Below are positions 37,189 through 45,748 of a DNA stretch of 64,000 nt, piece after piece. Below the pieces are notes generated by a model, which searched no databases, was not told the DNA's origin, and saw only the letters and a list, made by a program, of their open reading frames with translations. How positions within the stretch are numbered: position 1 is the first letter of the stretch; every line of letters starts with the position of its first letter. The position numbers and the translations under genes are program-made. Source of the stretch: Acidovorax sp. FJL06 (GTDB lineage Bacteria > Pseudomonadota > Gammaproteobacteria > Burkholderiales > Burkholderiaceae_C); the NCBI RefSeq assembly GCF_003852545.1, contig NZ_QAJR01000005.1, positions 124,001 through 188,000 of the forward strand. The letters are read 5' to 3'.

Positions 37189-38295
37189 TCATATTCCTGC
37201 CCGCTTGAACGCCTCCGCGTCCTTCTCCCTGAGCTGGTCCAGCGTCAGATACCGCCCGTTCTGAGAATACATCCGCTCCAGCGGCAAGTTGCCTTCGCTC
37301 ATCAGCCGCGCCCGTGTTGGCCCAAGCACCTCAATCTGCCGCGCCGAAGATTGCTTTTTCAGCCACTCGGCGTAAGTCGTCTCCGCCGGCACCTGCCCAT
37401 CCATGCTCGCCCGGGTCTTGCCCACCACCACAACCTCCGGCACATCAATGCCCAGCTCGCGGTGGCTTTTCAGCACGTAGGTCGCATGGCTGCGGCATCG
37501 CCAATGCAACGCACCTGGGCCGCCCAGCCATGGCAGCGCGTGCCCAATGGGCTTGTGCGCCGTCGTGTACTGCTTGCCGTCACGGGCCCGGCACGGTGGC
37601 GAGGTCCGCAGGTCGATGGTCGATGACCACACCAGCGCCTTGATCAGGTCGGTGTTCGCCTCTACCGTCATGTCCTGGGCGAACCGCGCCATGTGTCCCA
37701 GCGCCGTGCGGGTCACCGCTTCGGCATCCCTGCGCGTCACCTCGATCAGGCCGTCTGCAAACCCCTTGGCCCTGGTGCCGCGCAGCTCCCGGATGATCTG
37801 GTCGGTGGTCTTGCCTTCAACAAACCCGCTGGCGATGGCCTGGCGCACCTGGCGCATCTTCTTGGCGTCCAGCTCCTTCCACACCTCGCGCAGCATCACG
37901 CCCTGGAACGGACGGGCCATAGCCGCCGCGTACACAGCCTCGGGCGCCACGCTGGCCACCTGCACCACGACGGGCACATGGGCCACCAGCACCTGATTCT
38001 GGTACGCCGCCTCATAGGCAACGAATTCCCGCAACGTCTGCGTCAGCTCGCGCTCCACTTCGGCGAATGCCTGGGTGTTCATGCTGCGCACGCTGGTGAG
38101 CATGGATTCCAACCGCTCAATGGAAAAGCTGGTGGCGTCCATGCGCTCCAGCCGGTCTGCCAGTTCCGCAAAGATGCGCTTGTCGCTGCTGTTGAGCACG
38201 GCAATGATCCGCGCCACCACGTTGTTGCTCAGCCCCTGCAGCGCCACTTGGTGGCGGATCGCTTCGGACTGCAGCAGGTCGTTGACCGAATCCAT
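37189..38295 (-). CDS. minor head protein (SPP1 gp7/Mu gpF-like)
   Basis: 368 residues. The N-terminal two-thirds are helical. The C-terminal part has the minor-head motif with SSTIDLRTSPPCRARDGKQY and GALHWRCRSHATYV, typical of Mu F-type/phage_Mu_F domains. These proteins attach to the portal and may act in DNA ejection or protect DNA. It follows the portal gene with 1-base overlap. Confidence 0.88.
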   Translation of the reverse strand: MDSVNDLLQSEAIRHQVALQGLSNNVVARIIAVLNSSDKRIFAELADRLERMDATSFSIERLESMLTSVRSMNTQAFAEVERELTQTLREFVAYEAAYQNQVLVAHVPVVVQVASVAPEAVYAAAMARPFQGVMLREVWKELDAKKMRQVRQAIASGFVEGKTTDQIIRELRGTRAKGFADGLIEVTRRDAEAVTRTALGHMARFAQDMTVEANTDLIKALVWSSTIDLRTSPPCRARDGKQYTTAHKPIGHALPWLGGPGALHWRCRSHATYVLKSHRELGIDVPEVVVVGKTRASMDGQVPAETTYAEWLKKQSSARQIEVLGPTRARLMSEGNLPLERMYSQNGRYLTLDQLREKDAEAFKRAGI

Positions 38296-39689
38296 CAGAC
38301 CGCCCCGACAGTGCCCAGGGCCGGGCCTTCCTCCTGCACGGCTTCAAGCTCCATCACGGCTTCGATGTCAGCAGCCAGCATGCCGCGCCGCTGCAGTTCC
38401 TTGATGGCCGTGGCCTTCGTGATGTACCCAGCCTGCTGCATGGAGATCACCAACTGAGCGCCGGCCTCGGTCAGCGTGGCCGCGCCGAAGTCCTTGAACA
38501 GGCTGGCATGACCGCCTTGCTTCTCATTCACCCAGGCCGCCATGAACTGCAGGGCCTGGTCGAGCGAGTCCTCGAACCCCTCGGTGATGCGCTGCAGCTC
38601 CGACTTGTTGGCCTCGGCGTCGTTGCTCGCCTCCGTGGCGCTACGCTGGCCGGGCTTCTGCACCAGCAACTCGGCGCCGGTCTGGATCATCTGGTCTTCC
38701 AGCGCTTCCAGCGACTTGGCGCCGGCCTCAATGGCTGCGCCCGTGTGCTCCACGAACTTGAGGTCACCATCCTTCGGCAGCCGCACCGCAGCGGATGCTC
38801 CGACCGTGAGTTGGGTTCCTCCAGTGCCGTCCATACCAGGGTCTTCGCCACCGATCAGCGCCAGAATGGGCACCCTGGCGACGTGCAGAATGGTGTCCTG
38901 GTCGCTCTGGCTCTGCCAGTGCTTGACGTTCAGGTAGGCCAGATCCAGCAGCGGAGACACGCCATCCATGAACCCGCGCTTGCGGCCGTAAACCGGAGCG
39001 AACGGGATGGCCTGCAGCGTTGTGGCGCCCTGCTCTTCCAGCACCCAGTCATCCTCAGCCTTCGCCCCGGGCATGTACACCGCCCAGGCGCCCGGCGTGA
39101 GCACGCGCACACGCGGCTCATGCTTGATGCCGAATTCGCCGTCGTCTTCTTCCTTGGTCTCGGCCAGCCGCAGCTGGGTCAGCACCGTGGCACCGTTGCT
39201 GCGCTGAGCCTTCCAGCCCAGGATCTGGCTGTGACGGATCGCCACCATGTAAGGGCGGGCGCCAATTGCGCGCTCATCGGCCAGCGTGCGGGCACCCGAC
39301 ACGCGAGGGTAGTCCACCAGGATGCCAGCCAGGCCGAAGCCCAGGGCCTCGTCCATCATCATCGCGGCGAAGGTGTGCAGGCTGTTGCCCTGCAGGTCAA
39401 CGTCTTCGCACCAGGCCTTGATCTTGTCCTGGGTGTCTTCACCCAGCGTGATCTGCTTGCTGAATGGCTTACCGGACATCACGCCCAGAGTGCGGCCAAA
39501 GGCGGGGAACAGGGTCGCCGTGGCCAGGCGGGCTTCGTAGCTCTCCTTTTCCTCACCGGGCCACTTGGGCAGGAATGTGGTTCCCGCCTTGCGCATGGCC
39601 GCAGTTCCGCCCAGCAGGGCTTCGGCAATGGGCCAGTTTTGGGCCAGTGCCTGCACTTCGCTGGATTGGTTCTGTACTTTTTGGGCCAT
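38295..39689 (-). CDS. portal protein (DUF4055 type)
   Basis: 464 residues from the ATG at 39689, preceded by AAGAAG; an alternative GTG at 39701 overlaps the terminase stop but lacks a site. Features include the N-terminal region (FGRTLGVMSGKPFSKQ), the GILVDYP segment and a late helical region with RSATEASNDAEANKSELQR as in portals of this family. It forms the dodecameric ring through which DNA is packaged. Confidence 0.85.
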   Translation of the reverse strand: MAQKVQNQSSEVQALAQNWPIAEALLGGTAAMRKAGTTFLPKWPGEEKESYEARLATATLFPAFGRTLGVMSGKPFSKQITLGEDTQDKIKAWCEDVDLQGNSLHTFAAMMMDEALGFGLAGILVDYPRVSGARTLADERAIGARPYMVAIRHSQILGWKAQRSNGATVLTQLRLAETKEEDDGEFGIKHEPRVRVLTPGAWAVYMPGAKAEDDWVLEEQGATTLQAIPFAPVYGRKRGFMDGVSPLLDLAYLNVKHWQSQSDQDTILHVARVPILALIGGEDPGMDGTGGTQLTVGASAAVRLPKDGDLKFVEHTGAAIEAGAKSLEALEDQMIQTGAELLVQKPGQRSATEASNDAEANKSELQRITEGFEDSLDQALQFMAAWVNEKQGGHASLFKDFGAATLTEAGAQLVISMQQAGYITKATAIKELQRRGMLAADIEAVMELEAVQEEGPALGTVGAV

Positions 39690-39697
39690 GTCTTCTT

Positions 39698-40972
39698 TCA
39701 CACGCGCAGGGGCGCCACCGAAACCGTCCGCTTCACAATCGGCCAGCGCTTCACCAGGAAGTAGCCAACCGCGTCGTTCGGGTGGTCATGCCCCGTTGTC
39801 TTGTCGGGCTCGCCGTTCGTGCCCCATGCCTGCTGCTCCAGCGCCTCAGTGAGCGCCGGGCAGGCGTCCGTGTTGATCTTCCAGCGCCGCACGCCGTCGG
39901 CGTTCAGGGTCATGGCGTCAACGGCGTTCACGCGGTCCTTCACGGCTGGGTTCGTCGCGTTCACGCTGATCTGCAGACCTGCCTGCTTGAGGATGGTCAG
40001 ATCCGACTCGCTGGCGTTCTTGCTGCTGGTGTTGCCGCCGCTGGCGTCCGGGTAGACCACCACAGGGTGGCCCTTGTCCACATACCGCTCTTTGAGCATG
40101 CGGGCCATGGTCGGCGTGTCCCGCACCTTGGTCAGTTCTTCCAGCGTCAGCGGCAGGTCGGCGCGGATCACGCTGACCACCGCCGTCATGTTGAGCACGT
40201 TGAAGTCCAGGCCGATGTGCAGCGCCTCTTTGTCCTTGATCTTCTCCGGCGTGTGGTTCAGCTTCCGGTCGAAGTTGGGGTACACGTTCCCGCTGGCCAA
40301 GTTCACGAACTGGCCGCGAATGTAGGCACTGATCAGCTGCGGGGGGTAGCTCGCCAGCAGTGACGGGATGTAGTCGGCTGGCAGGTTCTTCGCGTTCTGG
40401 TAGGTGCTGGCCTGCACCAGGCCGTACATCTCCTGCAGTGCGGGCTTGTCACGCAGCTGCTTCACAAACTGCTGATAGACGAACTTGAAACCCTCGGGCG
40501 TCGTCGTCACACTCACATCGTTGCGCAGCCCGTCCACGTTGTAGCGCATGCGGGCAATGATCTTGCGCCATGCCTGCTCGGCCTTGAGGATCGGCATCAC
40601 GTCCAGCTCGTCAATCAGCGCCTTGCCGATCTTGAAACCCACGATGCTGCCGGGCTTCTCCATGGAGCGGCAGATGATGGTGCTGCGGTACTCGCCGCCG
40701 CTGTAAACGTGGACTTCCTTGTTGCTCTCGTGGATGTCCACTTCGAGGCCCCAGTCGTCGGCCACCTCTTCCATGGTCGGATAGAAGATGTCCCGGATCA
40801 TCGGGTAGGTCGGCGCGAAGTAGCCTGCGTTCACGCCAGGCCACTCCCAAGCGAACTTGCACAGGTCGGCGCATCCGGTCCATGTCTTTCCAGAGCCGAA
40901 CCCGGCGACCAGGGCTTTGAACTTCTTGTCCAGCCCCAGGAACTGCGCCTGCGGCTGATTGAGCCTAGGCAT
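39698..40972 (-). CDS. terL: terminase large subunit
   Basis: 424 residues from the ATG at 40972. The ATPase has a Walker A variant (AGFGSGKT) and Walker B (KALIDELDV). The RNase H-like nuclease half shows LHIGLDFNV, VVVYPDASGG and HPNDAVGYF with the metal-binding Asp residues. It packages DNA into the prohead and cuts concatemers. It overlaps the small subunit by 8 bases. Confidence 0.95.
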   Translation of the reverse strand: MPRLNQPQAQFLGLDKKFKALVAGFGSGKTWTGCADLCKFAWEWPGVNAGYFAPTYPMIRDIFYPTMEEVADDWGLEVDIHESNKEVHVYSGGEYRSTIICRSMEKPGSIVGFKIGKALIDELDVMPILKAEQAWRKIIARMRYNVDGLRNDVSVTTTPEGFKFVYQQFVKQLRDKPALQEMYGLVQASTYQNAKNLPADYIPSLLASYPPQLISAYIRGQFVNLASGNVYPNFDRKLNHTPEKIKDKEALHIGLDFNVLNMTAVVSVIRADLPLTLEELTKVRDTPTMARMLKERYVDKGHPVVVYPDASGGNTSSKNASESDLTILKQAGLQISVNATNPAVKDRVNAVDAMTLNADGVRRWKINTDACPALTEALEQQAWGTNGEPDKTTGHDHPNDAVGYFLVKRWPIVKRTVSVAPLRV

Positions 40973-41513
40973 CCGGCGCGCTCGCGTCCACGACTTCCAC
41001 CACCACACGCTTCGGCGGCGGCTTCATCTTTTGATTCATCTCCTTGATGCTGTCCTTGTTGGCCTGCAGCAAGTTCATGCCGATCTGGCTGGATTCGTTC
41101 GCCATGCGGGTGAGCACTGCAACGCCTTTCAGCGCCTCCATGCTTTCCTCGTCCAGCGGCGCAGCGTCATCGATCTCCTGCACCTTGGCGTGGGCGATAC
41201 CTGAAAGCCTGTGCGCCGTGGCAGCGCCGAACTTCCCCGCCCCTGCCAGATGCGTGCTGATGGCGATCAGTTCGTCTGCGAGGTTATGCGCAGCAATCTG
41301 CGCGGAAATAGGCAGGGCCTTCAAAGCCTGCTCCGTCGCAACTATTTGATTTGCAACGGTTTTTATTTCTGCAACTTGCGCAGAAAAGCGGCCACGAATG
41401 GTGGCCTCGGACACCCCGAATTCCTTTGCAAGGGCCCTTCCTGATTCCCCAGCCAGCAGCCGTTTTCCGATCTGCTCCCACTGTCGTTCCGTGAGCTTTG
41501 ACTTTCGGCCCAT
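40965..41513 (-). CDS. terS: terminase small subunit
   Basis: 182 residues from the ATG at 41513. An N-terminal helix-turn-helix (WEQIGKRLLAGESGRALAKE, FGVSEATIRGR) should bind the packaging site, followed by long helices for oligomerisation. It lies immediately before the large subunit. The pac/cos site is probably near this gene but I cannot point to it. Confidence 0.85.
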   Translation of the reverse strand: MGRKSKLTERQWEQIGKRLLAGESGRALAKEFGVSEATIRGRFSAQVAEIKTVANQIVATEQALKALPISAQIAAHNLADELIAISTHLAGAGKFGAATAHRLSGIAHAKVQEIDDAAPLDEESMEALKGVAVLTRMANESSQIGMNLLQANKDSIKEMNQKMKPPPKRVVVEVVDASAPDA

Positions 41514-41543
41514 GGAAGACCCTTTCAACTATCTGTTGCGCGG

Positions 41544-41885
41544 CTACCCGAACTCAAAGCCTGTCGTGCCGTCATCGCGGGGCACCATGCGGGCCGTCTT
41601 GGCCAGGCGCTGCAGGGAGGATTCGAATTCCTCTTCGTACAGCCGTGGGTAGTAATCACCGAGGGATGCCGCCACAGATGCGGGCATAACAAATTCACTT
41701 CCGTGCTCGACGCCCCACGGCAACCCCCGACCTTCCAGCGCCACCGGACGGCGGCAATACTCACACTCAACAAATCCGGCGCGATAGCCAGCACCACACC
41801 CCGGGCAGGTGTCCGATTCTTTGCACTCGGTGATGATGTGCGTGGTGCGGTCGCTTCCAATGAATCGAACGGAGAGGATTTCCAC
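41544..41885 (-). CDS. zinc-ribbon phage protein upstream of terminase
   Basis: 113 residues from a GTG at 41885. CPGCGAGYRAGFVECEYC gives four Cys zinc ligands. The C-terminal half is acidic. It begins 2 bases after the upstream gene ends and is the last gene before terminase. Unknown function. Confidence 0.65.
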   Translation of the reverse strand: MEILSVRFIGSDRTTHIITECKESDTCPGCGAGYRAGFVECEYCRRPVALEGRGLPWGVEHGSEFVMPASVAASLGDYYPRLYEEEFESSLQRLAKTARMVPRDDGTTGFEFG

Positions 41886-41887
41886 GG

Positions 41888-42142
41888 TCAGGCCTTCAGC
41901 AGCGCCACCAAATCGGGCGCGGCGGAGATCACGATCAACTTCCCAGGCAGGTTGTTCGCAGTCGATTCGCCAAACATGTGCGCAAACGCCTCAGCGAATG
42001 GCCCGCCTTCCGACCGCCGTGCAACGATCATCTTGCGGCCCTGGTCGTCCTTCCATTCCTCCATGCCGTTCCACTTGGAAACGCAGGTGAAACGGATGCC
42101 CTTCACTTCGAAAGACTCGGCGCGGGTGTATTCCAGTTCCAT
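41888..42142 (-). CDS. hypothetical phage protein
   Basis: 84 residues, MELEYTRAESFEVKGIRF, with a GAGGATGG site before the ATG. It is a small alpha/beta protein ending in a helix typical of many short phage proteins (SAAPDLVALLKA). No recognised family. Confidence 0.65.
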   Translation of the reverse strand: MELEYTRAESFEVKGIRFTCVSKWNGMEEWKDDQGRKMIVARRSEGGPFAEAFAHMFGESTANNLPGKLIVISAAPDLVALLKA

Positions 42143-42324
42143 GGTCCATCCTCATGTTCTGCCCGCCATCGGACTACCCTTGCGGGCTGGCTGCTGCCGT
42201 CGCCACTCTGCTGATAACGGCTGGGCAGCCGCAGGAGACCCGTTCAGCTTCCGGGGGAGTTGTAGGTTGTGGGCGCGCAGCCAGTGGACAAAAGCCATAG
42301 ATGGTGACGCTGCGGCCCACGAAC

Positions 42325-42359
42325 GAAAAAGCCCGCATGGCGTGAACCTATGCGGGCTT
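42325..42359 (-). terminator. intrinsic terminator between first late-region genes
   Basis: Leftward AAGCCCGCAT and ATGCGGGCTT form a 10-bp stem with an 11-base loop, followed by TTTTTCGTTC. It lies 17 bases after the stop of the gene at 42376-42639. Confidence 0.75.
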
Positions 42360-42375
42360 AGTAAGGGTGGTCAAT

Positions 42376-42639
42376 CTATGCGGATCGCTGCAATCGCAAT
42401 ACGCAGTACGGAATCTTTTCCGGCTCGAAGATCGGCGTGTCGTCAAACGTTGCAGTGCACCGCACTACAGAACCACCAGACCTGAATGCAACTGGTGCGC
42501 TACCAACCCTGCGGAGCGCTTGGAATCCAATCAGTGTGGGTTCTTCAGCGACATGAACCGGCGATCCACTGAAGTAGTCGTCAGCCTCTGCCTGCAATGA
42601 GATTCGCTCCCATCCACCCGCCGTTTCTATCTCAAGCAT
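42376..42639 (-). CDS. hypothetical phage protein, first gene after the putative late promoter
   Basis: 87 residues with AAGGATC before the ATG. Beta-rich, with a single Cys pair far apart. No family recognised. It is followed at once by a strong terminator, so it may be transcribed alone when antitermination is absent. Confidence 0.65.
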   Translation of the reverse strand: MLEIETAGGWERISLQAEADDYFSGSPVHVAEEPTLIGFQALRRVGSAPVAFRSGGSVVRCTATFDDTPIFEPEKIPYCVLRLQRSA

Positions 42640-42721
42640 GTGATCCTTGGTGTCATCTGCGCTGGCACCGCACCCTGCGCAAGCAGGGTAGTCCTAACGC
42701 CAATGCTGACTAATGGCGGCG

Positions 42722-42750
42722 ACTATGCCATATATTTTCAGGTTGTGCAA
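42722..42750 (-). promoter_or_regulatory. candidate late promoter (pR'-like)
   Basis: On the minus strand TTGCAC (42750-42745) and CATAGT (42727-42722) are separated by 17 bases. They lie at the end of the Q-like gene, where lambda-type phages keep the late promoter. Base matches to consensus are partial, so this is a candidate. Confidence 0.4.
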
Positions 42751-43136
42751 CTGGTGTGCAGTTTATTTTTCAGCATCGTCCTGCCCGCATCCACAAGATC
42801 AGCCAGCCCTTGCTTGCTCACCCCCAGATTGCGGGCCATTGCCACGGGGTTGCCGGCGTGCACATAGTTCCAGCGGATGGCGTCTCGCTGCTTCTCTGGC
42901 AGCGCGGCCACGGCCTTCTCTACCAGCACGGCGTCGAGGGTGTCCACCGGGTTCTGGATCGCCGGGGCCTCCCATTGACGGGCCTTGCTCTGGTACATGC
43001 GGAACATTGGGGCGGTCTGCCAGCCATGCGGCCGCACGATCACCCAGCGGCGCCAGTTCTCCATACGCTCGTGGATTGCTTTGTGGTGGTCCGGGACGTG
43101 GTTGTAATCGACTATCTCTTGTACGCGCATCAGCAT
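42738..43136 (-). CDS. helix-turn-helix regulator in the Q position
   Basis: 132 residues with a strong AAAGGGAGAAC site. The C-terminal half is a sigma-4/HTH-like domain (ALPEKQRDAIRWNYVHAG, then VAMARNLGVSKQGLADLVDA). It lies between the nin-type region and the late genes, where Q/antiterminator or RinA/ArpU-type activators sit. It is the best candidate for the late-gene regulator. Mechanism (antitermination or activation) cannot be read from the sequence. Confidence 0.65.
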   Translation of the reverse strand: MLMRVQEIVDYNHVPDHHKAIHERMENWRRWVIVRPHGWQTAPMFRMYQSKARQWEAPAIQNPVDTLDAVLVEKAVAALPEKQRDAIRWNYVHAGNPVAMARNLGVSKQGLADLVDAGRTMLKNKLHTSCTT

Positions 43137-43146
43137 GTTCTCCCTT

Positions 43147-43401
43147 TCAGTTCATCCAAATCGTGTGCAGCGCTGGCCGCAGGCGGATCGCCCGGGCCAC
43201 GGTTGTTTCAATGGGCGCCGCCTCAACGGGCGTGACCATGGGCTGCTGCTCGTCCTTGACTGGCAGCCCTTCATAGACCGTGAATCTGTGAAGGTTCGCG
43301 CACTCGATGCGGCGGGCTACGGCACCCGTATGGCGGCGGCGGGTTTCCAGGACTTCGGTCCAGGCGCCGCAGATTTCGCAGGGTGGCGGCTGGTAGGTCA
43401 T
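43147..43401 (-). CDS. NrdR-like zinc-ribbon phage protein
   Basis: 84 residues from the ATG at 43401 (ATGA overlap). CEICGAWTEVLETRRRHTG, then RRIECANLHRFTVYE, is strikingly like the zinc ribbon of the NrdR repressor (C-x2-C ... TR ... C-x2-H-RF-T-E), but the ATP-cone domain is absent. It may bind DNA. Confidence 0.7.
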   Translation of the reverse strand: MTYQPPPCEICGAWTEVLETRRRHTGAVARRIECANLHRFTVYEGLPVKDEQQPMVTPVEAAPIETTVARAIRLRPALHTIWMN

Positions 43402-43853
43402 TCGGCCGCTCCTGCCGCCTTGGGCCAGACGCCCATGGCCTGAATCCGGCGCTGGGTGTCGGCAACCCATGCGGGCTCGATCAGGCGGCGGGCCTCCTTG
43501 CTGAACAGCGCGCCCTGGTCGAAAAGGGCGTGGCATCCGCGCTGCCCTGGGCGGTCGGCACATAGGGGGAAGGTCTGCAGGTCGCAGGCCTTGGTGCCCA
43601 TGCCTTTCCCGGTATTGGCGTGCGCGGCTTGGCTGTGGCCCCAGACGCCGCAGTGCAGGCATGGGAGCTGGGCAACCAGGCGCAGATAGGCTTTGCTGCG
43701 GATTGGCGTGTACTTCGGAGTGGCGGCGACAGTGACCGCCACCGGCTGCGGCGCGCGGAACGCACCGGGCGTGACCGTGGGCATGGCGCGCACGCGGTCT
43801 GGGTCGCGCTGCTCGCGGCGTGGTGCGCGGGGGCGGAAGCCGGTGCGCTTCAT
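43398..43853 (-). CDS. HNH-like/Ref-type putative nuclease of the nin region
   Basis: 151 residues from the ATG at 43853. A basic N-terminus (MKRTGFRPRAPRREQRDP) precedes LPCLHCGVWGHSQAAHANTG and LCADRPGQRGCHALFD. Spaced Cys and His residues with the AH...GMGTKA...GCH order fit small phage HNH proteins related to RecA-dependent nuclease Ref. Position beside NinB and RusA supports a recombination role. Confidence 0.7.
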   Translation of the reverse strand: MKRTGFRPRAPRREQRDPDRVRAMPTVTPGAFRAPQPVAVTVAATPKYTPIRSKAYLRLVAQLPCLHCGVWGHSQAAHANTGKGMGTKACDLQTFPLCADRPGQRGCHALFDQGALFSKEARRLIEPAWVADTQRRIQAMGVWPKAAGAAE

Positions 43854-44188
43854 CGGCTGATCCTCGTCATCTTTCCGCAGTGGTCGCACTTCGTGCGCGA
43901 GCGCTCGGCCAGCCGCTTCATGGAGTCTTGGTAGGCCTCCAAGGTCCGCATCCAGCGGTTTTCAGCCTTCATGAGTTGCTCCAGCACAAACATGGGAGCC
44001 ACTTCCTCGCCGCACTTCTTGCACCGGCACTTCCCTGCGTCCACATCCACCTCAAAGGAAGTGAATGTGTGCTGGCACTTGTCGTATGGGACGGGCTGCA
44101 GCATGGCGCCCTCTTCTGCCGTAGGCCGGGCCTTGACCGGTAGTTCCAGAATGTTGGTCTGGCTCGCGTCGATGGGTGGGAAGTTCAT
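43850..44188 (-). CDS. phage protein with two zinc-knuckle motifs
   Basis: 112 residues from the ATG at 44188. It contains KCRCKKCGEE in the middle and KCDHCGKMTRISR at the end, with a helical segment between them. ATGA overlaps link it to both neighbours. Function unknown. Confidence 0.65.
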   Translation of the reverse strand: MNFPPIDASQTNILELPVKARPTAEEGAMLQPVPYDKCQHTFTSFEVDVDAGKCRCKKCGEEVAPMFVLEQLMKAENRWMRTLEAYQDSMKRLAERSRTKCDHCGKMTRISR

Positions 44189-44685
44189 CCTTGCATTCCT
44201 CCGACAATTTCCCCCGTATCCGGGTCCACCTGCATCCCCTCCCACTGCTGGTAGGTGGCGGGGAACGTCACGCCCAGCTCGGTCGCCGCAAAGGCGCTCA
44301 CCCGGTCAATCAGCTGGCTGTATCCCTTCACGCCCAGGTCTTCGGTGCTCACGCGCTGGCGCGTCCTGCTCTTCTTCCCCGTCAACGGGTTCTTGGTCGT
44401 GACGGTCTTGAAACCCAGGTACTCCTTGCGGAAGTGCTCCTTCCACACCGCCAGCGGGTACTGCTGGCCGTTGGGCCGGGCCTGCTGGGCGATGCTCTTG
44501 AGCACCACGCCGTGGTAGTAGCGGCGCTGGCGGTCGGTCTTTGCGTCCTCATGAAGCCGGACCTCGACGTGCAGCCGGTGGCCAGCGGCCCACATGGACT
44601 TGCACCAGGGCGCGACCACGTTCTTGAAGTGCTGGCCGGCCTGCACGGGTTCGTTCCAGGCGCCGGAGATTGCGAGATCAGCCAT
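44185..44685 (-). CDS. ninB: NinB-family recombination protein
   Basis: 166 residues from the ATG at 44685. The NinB signature is visible: HRLHVEVRLHEDAKTDRQRR, YYHGVVLKSIAQQARPNG and WKEHFRKEYLGF. Lambda NinB (Orf) binds ssDNA/SSB and helps Red-mediated exchange, which fits the RecT/exonuclease pair in this phage. It overlaps the RusA-like gene by 8 bases. Confidence 0.88.
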   Translation of the reverse strand: MADLAISGAWNEPVQAGQHFKNVVAPWCKSMWAAGHRLHVEVRLHEDAKTDRQRRYYHGVVLKSIAQQARPNGQQYPLAVWKEHFRKEYLGFKTVTTKNPLTGKKSRTRQRVSTEDLGVKGYSQLIDRVSAFAATELGVTFPATYQQWEGMQVDPDTGEIVGGMQG

Positions 44686-45028
44686 GCGCCACCTCCACCC
44701 GCACCATGCCGCCCACCTCATCCGCCTTGGCGATGGTCAGGGACCAGTGCTTGTCGTCCACCCCCAGCACGTCGGCTAAGCCGTCCAGGCCAGACTTCAT
44801 GCGCGCGAGCAGGTTGTCCAGGTCGTAGGCCCGGCGGGTCGGGGGAACGAACACCAGGGAAACGTGCAGCTTCTTGGCGTCGCTGCGGGCGGCGCCCTGC
44901 TGGCGGGCAGTGATTACGCAGGCGTGGCGGTATGCCTTCTTGGCGCGCGAGAGCGCGGACCAGTGCTGGCGGGTATTTGGGCTCAGGGCCGTGGGCGGCC
45001 ATGGCAGGGTAAGGTGCAGCACGGTCAC
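44678..45028 (-). CDS. rusA: RusA-like Holliday junction resolvase
   Basis: 116 residues from a GTG at 45028. LTLPWPPTALSPNTR and the catalytic DLDN motif in YDLDNLLARMKSGLDGLAD match RusA, followed by VLGVDDKHW. RusA homodimers cut four-way junctions, resolving recombination intermediates before packaging. Confidence 0.88.
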   Translation of the reverse strand: MTVLHLTLPWPPTALSPNTRQHWSALSRAKKAYRHACVITARQQGAARSDAKKLHVSLVFVPPTRRAYDLDNLLARMKSGLDGLADVLGVDDKHWSLTIAKADEVGGMVRVEVAHG

Positions 45029-45330
45029 GCGGTGCGCCCTCCCCTTGCAAACCGCAGCTTGCCCACGGCGTTGCGCTCCAGCAGCCGGTGACGCACAAGG
45101 CTGTCCATGTGGTTCTGGGCCGCGTTCAGCGACTTCCAGCCGAAGTGATCGTTGATGCGGTGGATGGGCGGCAGCTGATCGTTCTCAGCGAAGAACTCGC
45201 GGCAGTAGGCAAGCACTGCCAGCGCCTTCTCCGTCGGTTCCTTGGCTGGACCGCGCACGCCCTTAGCTTTCGGCTTGGCATGGCCGCGCAGTTCTGCGGC
45301 GATGGCGTTTGCTTCTTGCATGTAGCTCAC
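45025..45330 (-). CDS. phage protein with LexA-like winged-helix segment
   Basis: 101 residues. A basic N-terminus leads to ALAVLAYCREFFAENDQLPP and INDHFGWKSLNAAQNHMDSL, a winged-helix pattern like the LexA DNA-binding domain. Overlaps neighbours by 4 bases. May be a DNA-binding regulator. Confidence 0.6.
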   Translation of the reverse strand: MSYMQEANAIAAELRGHAKPKAKGVRGPAKEPTEKALAVLAYCREFFAENDQLPPIHRINDHFGWKSLNAAQNHMDSLVRHRLLERNAVGKLRFARGGRTA

Positions 45331-45530
45331 ATGGCACCTCCGAAAAGATCCAGGGTGCGGGTGTCCCTCTGTACGCGACTGGTTGCATCGAACAAGCGGG
45401 CAGCGCGGCGTTTAGGTTCGATCAGACCAGCCTTGCGCGCGCACACGCGGCCAAAGGGTTGGGCGCCGATGACCACAGCGGGGTGCAGGGTGACGCGGCC
45501 GCAGCGGGCGCAGTGCAATTTCTGGGTCAT
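45327..45530 (-). CDS. small zinc-binding phage protein
   Basis: 67 residues. CARCGRV near the start and a further Cys (RVCARKAG) suggest a zinc site. Basic, with RRAARLFDATSR. Fourth in a run of 4-base overlaps. Unknown function. Confidence 0.6.
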   Translation of the reverse strand: MTQKLHCARCGRVTLHPAVVIGAQPFGRVCARKAGLIEPKRRAARLFDATSRVQRDTRTLDLFGGAM

Positions 45531-45748
45531 GCCGGGCTCCCGAATGCGCGGGCGCGGCCCTTGGGCGTCAGCCGGTAGCGGCAGCGGAAGTGCTTGGGCC
45601 CGCCGGGCGTGTCCAAGTCGCCCGAGCGCTTGAGTTCATCGATGGCCTGCAGGACGTGAATACGCTGGCCGCCCATCACCTCGAAAATCTCGTCGCGGTA
45701 CAGCGGCTCGACGGCGAGCAGCTTGCGGAGTGCGGGGGCGCGGGTCAT
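45527..45748 (-). CDS. small winged-helix phage protein
   Basis: 73 residues: LYRDEIFEVMGGQRIHVLQA, IDELKRSGDL, then YRLTPKGRARAF. This is a short winged-helix pattern. Probably DNA-binding. It overlaps the P-like gene by 4 bases. Confidence 0.6.
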   Translation of the reverse strand: MTRAPALRKLLAVEPLYRDEIFEVMGGQRIHVLQAIDELKRSGDLDTPGGPKHFRCRYRLTPKGRARAFGSPA

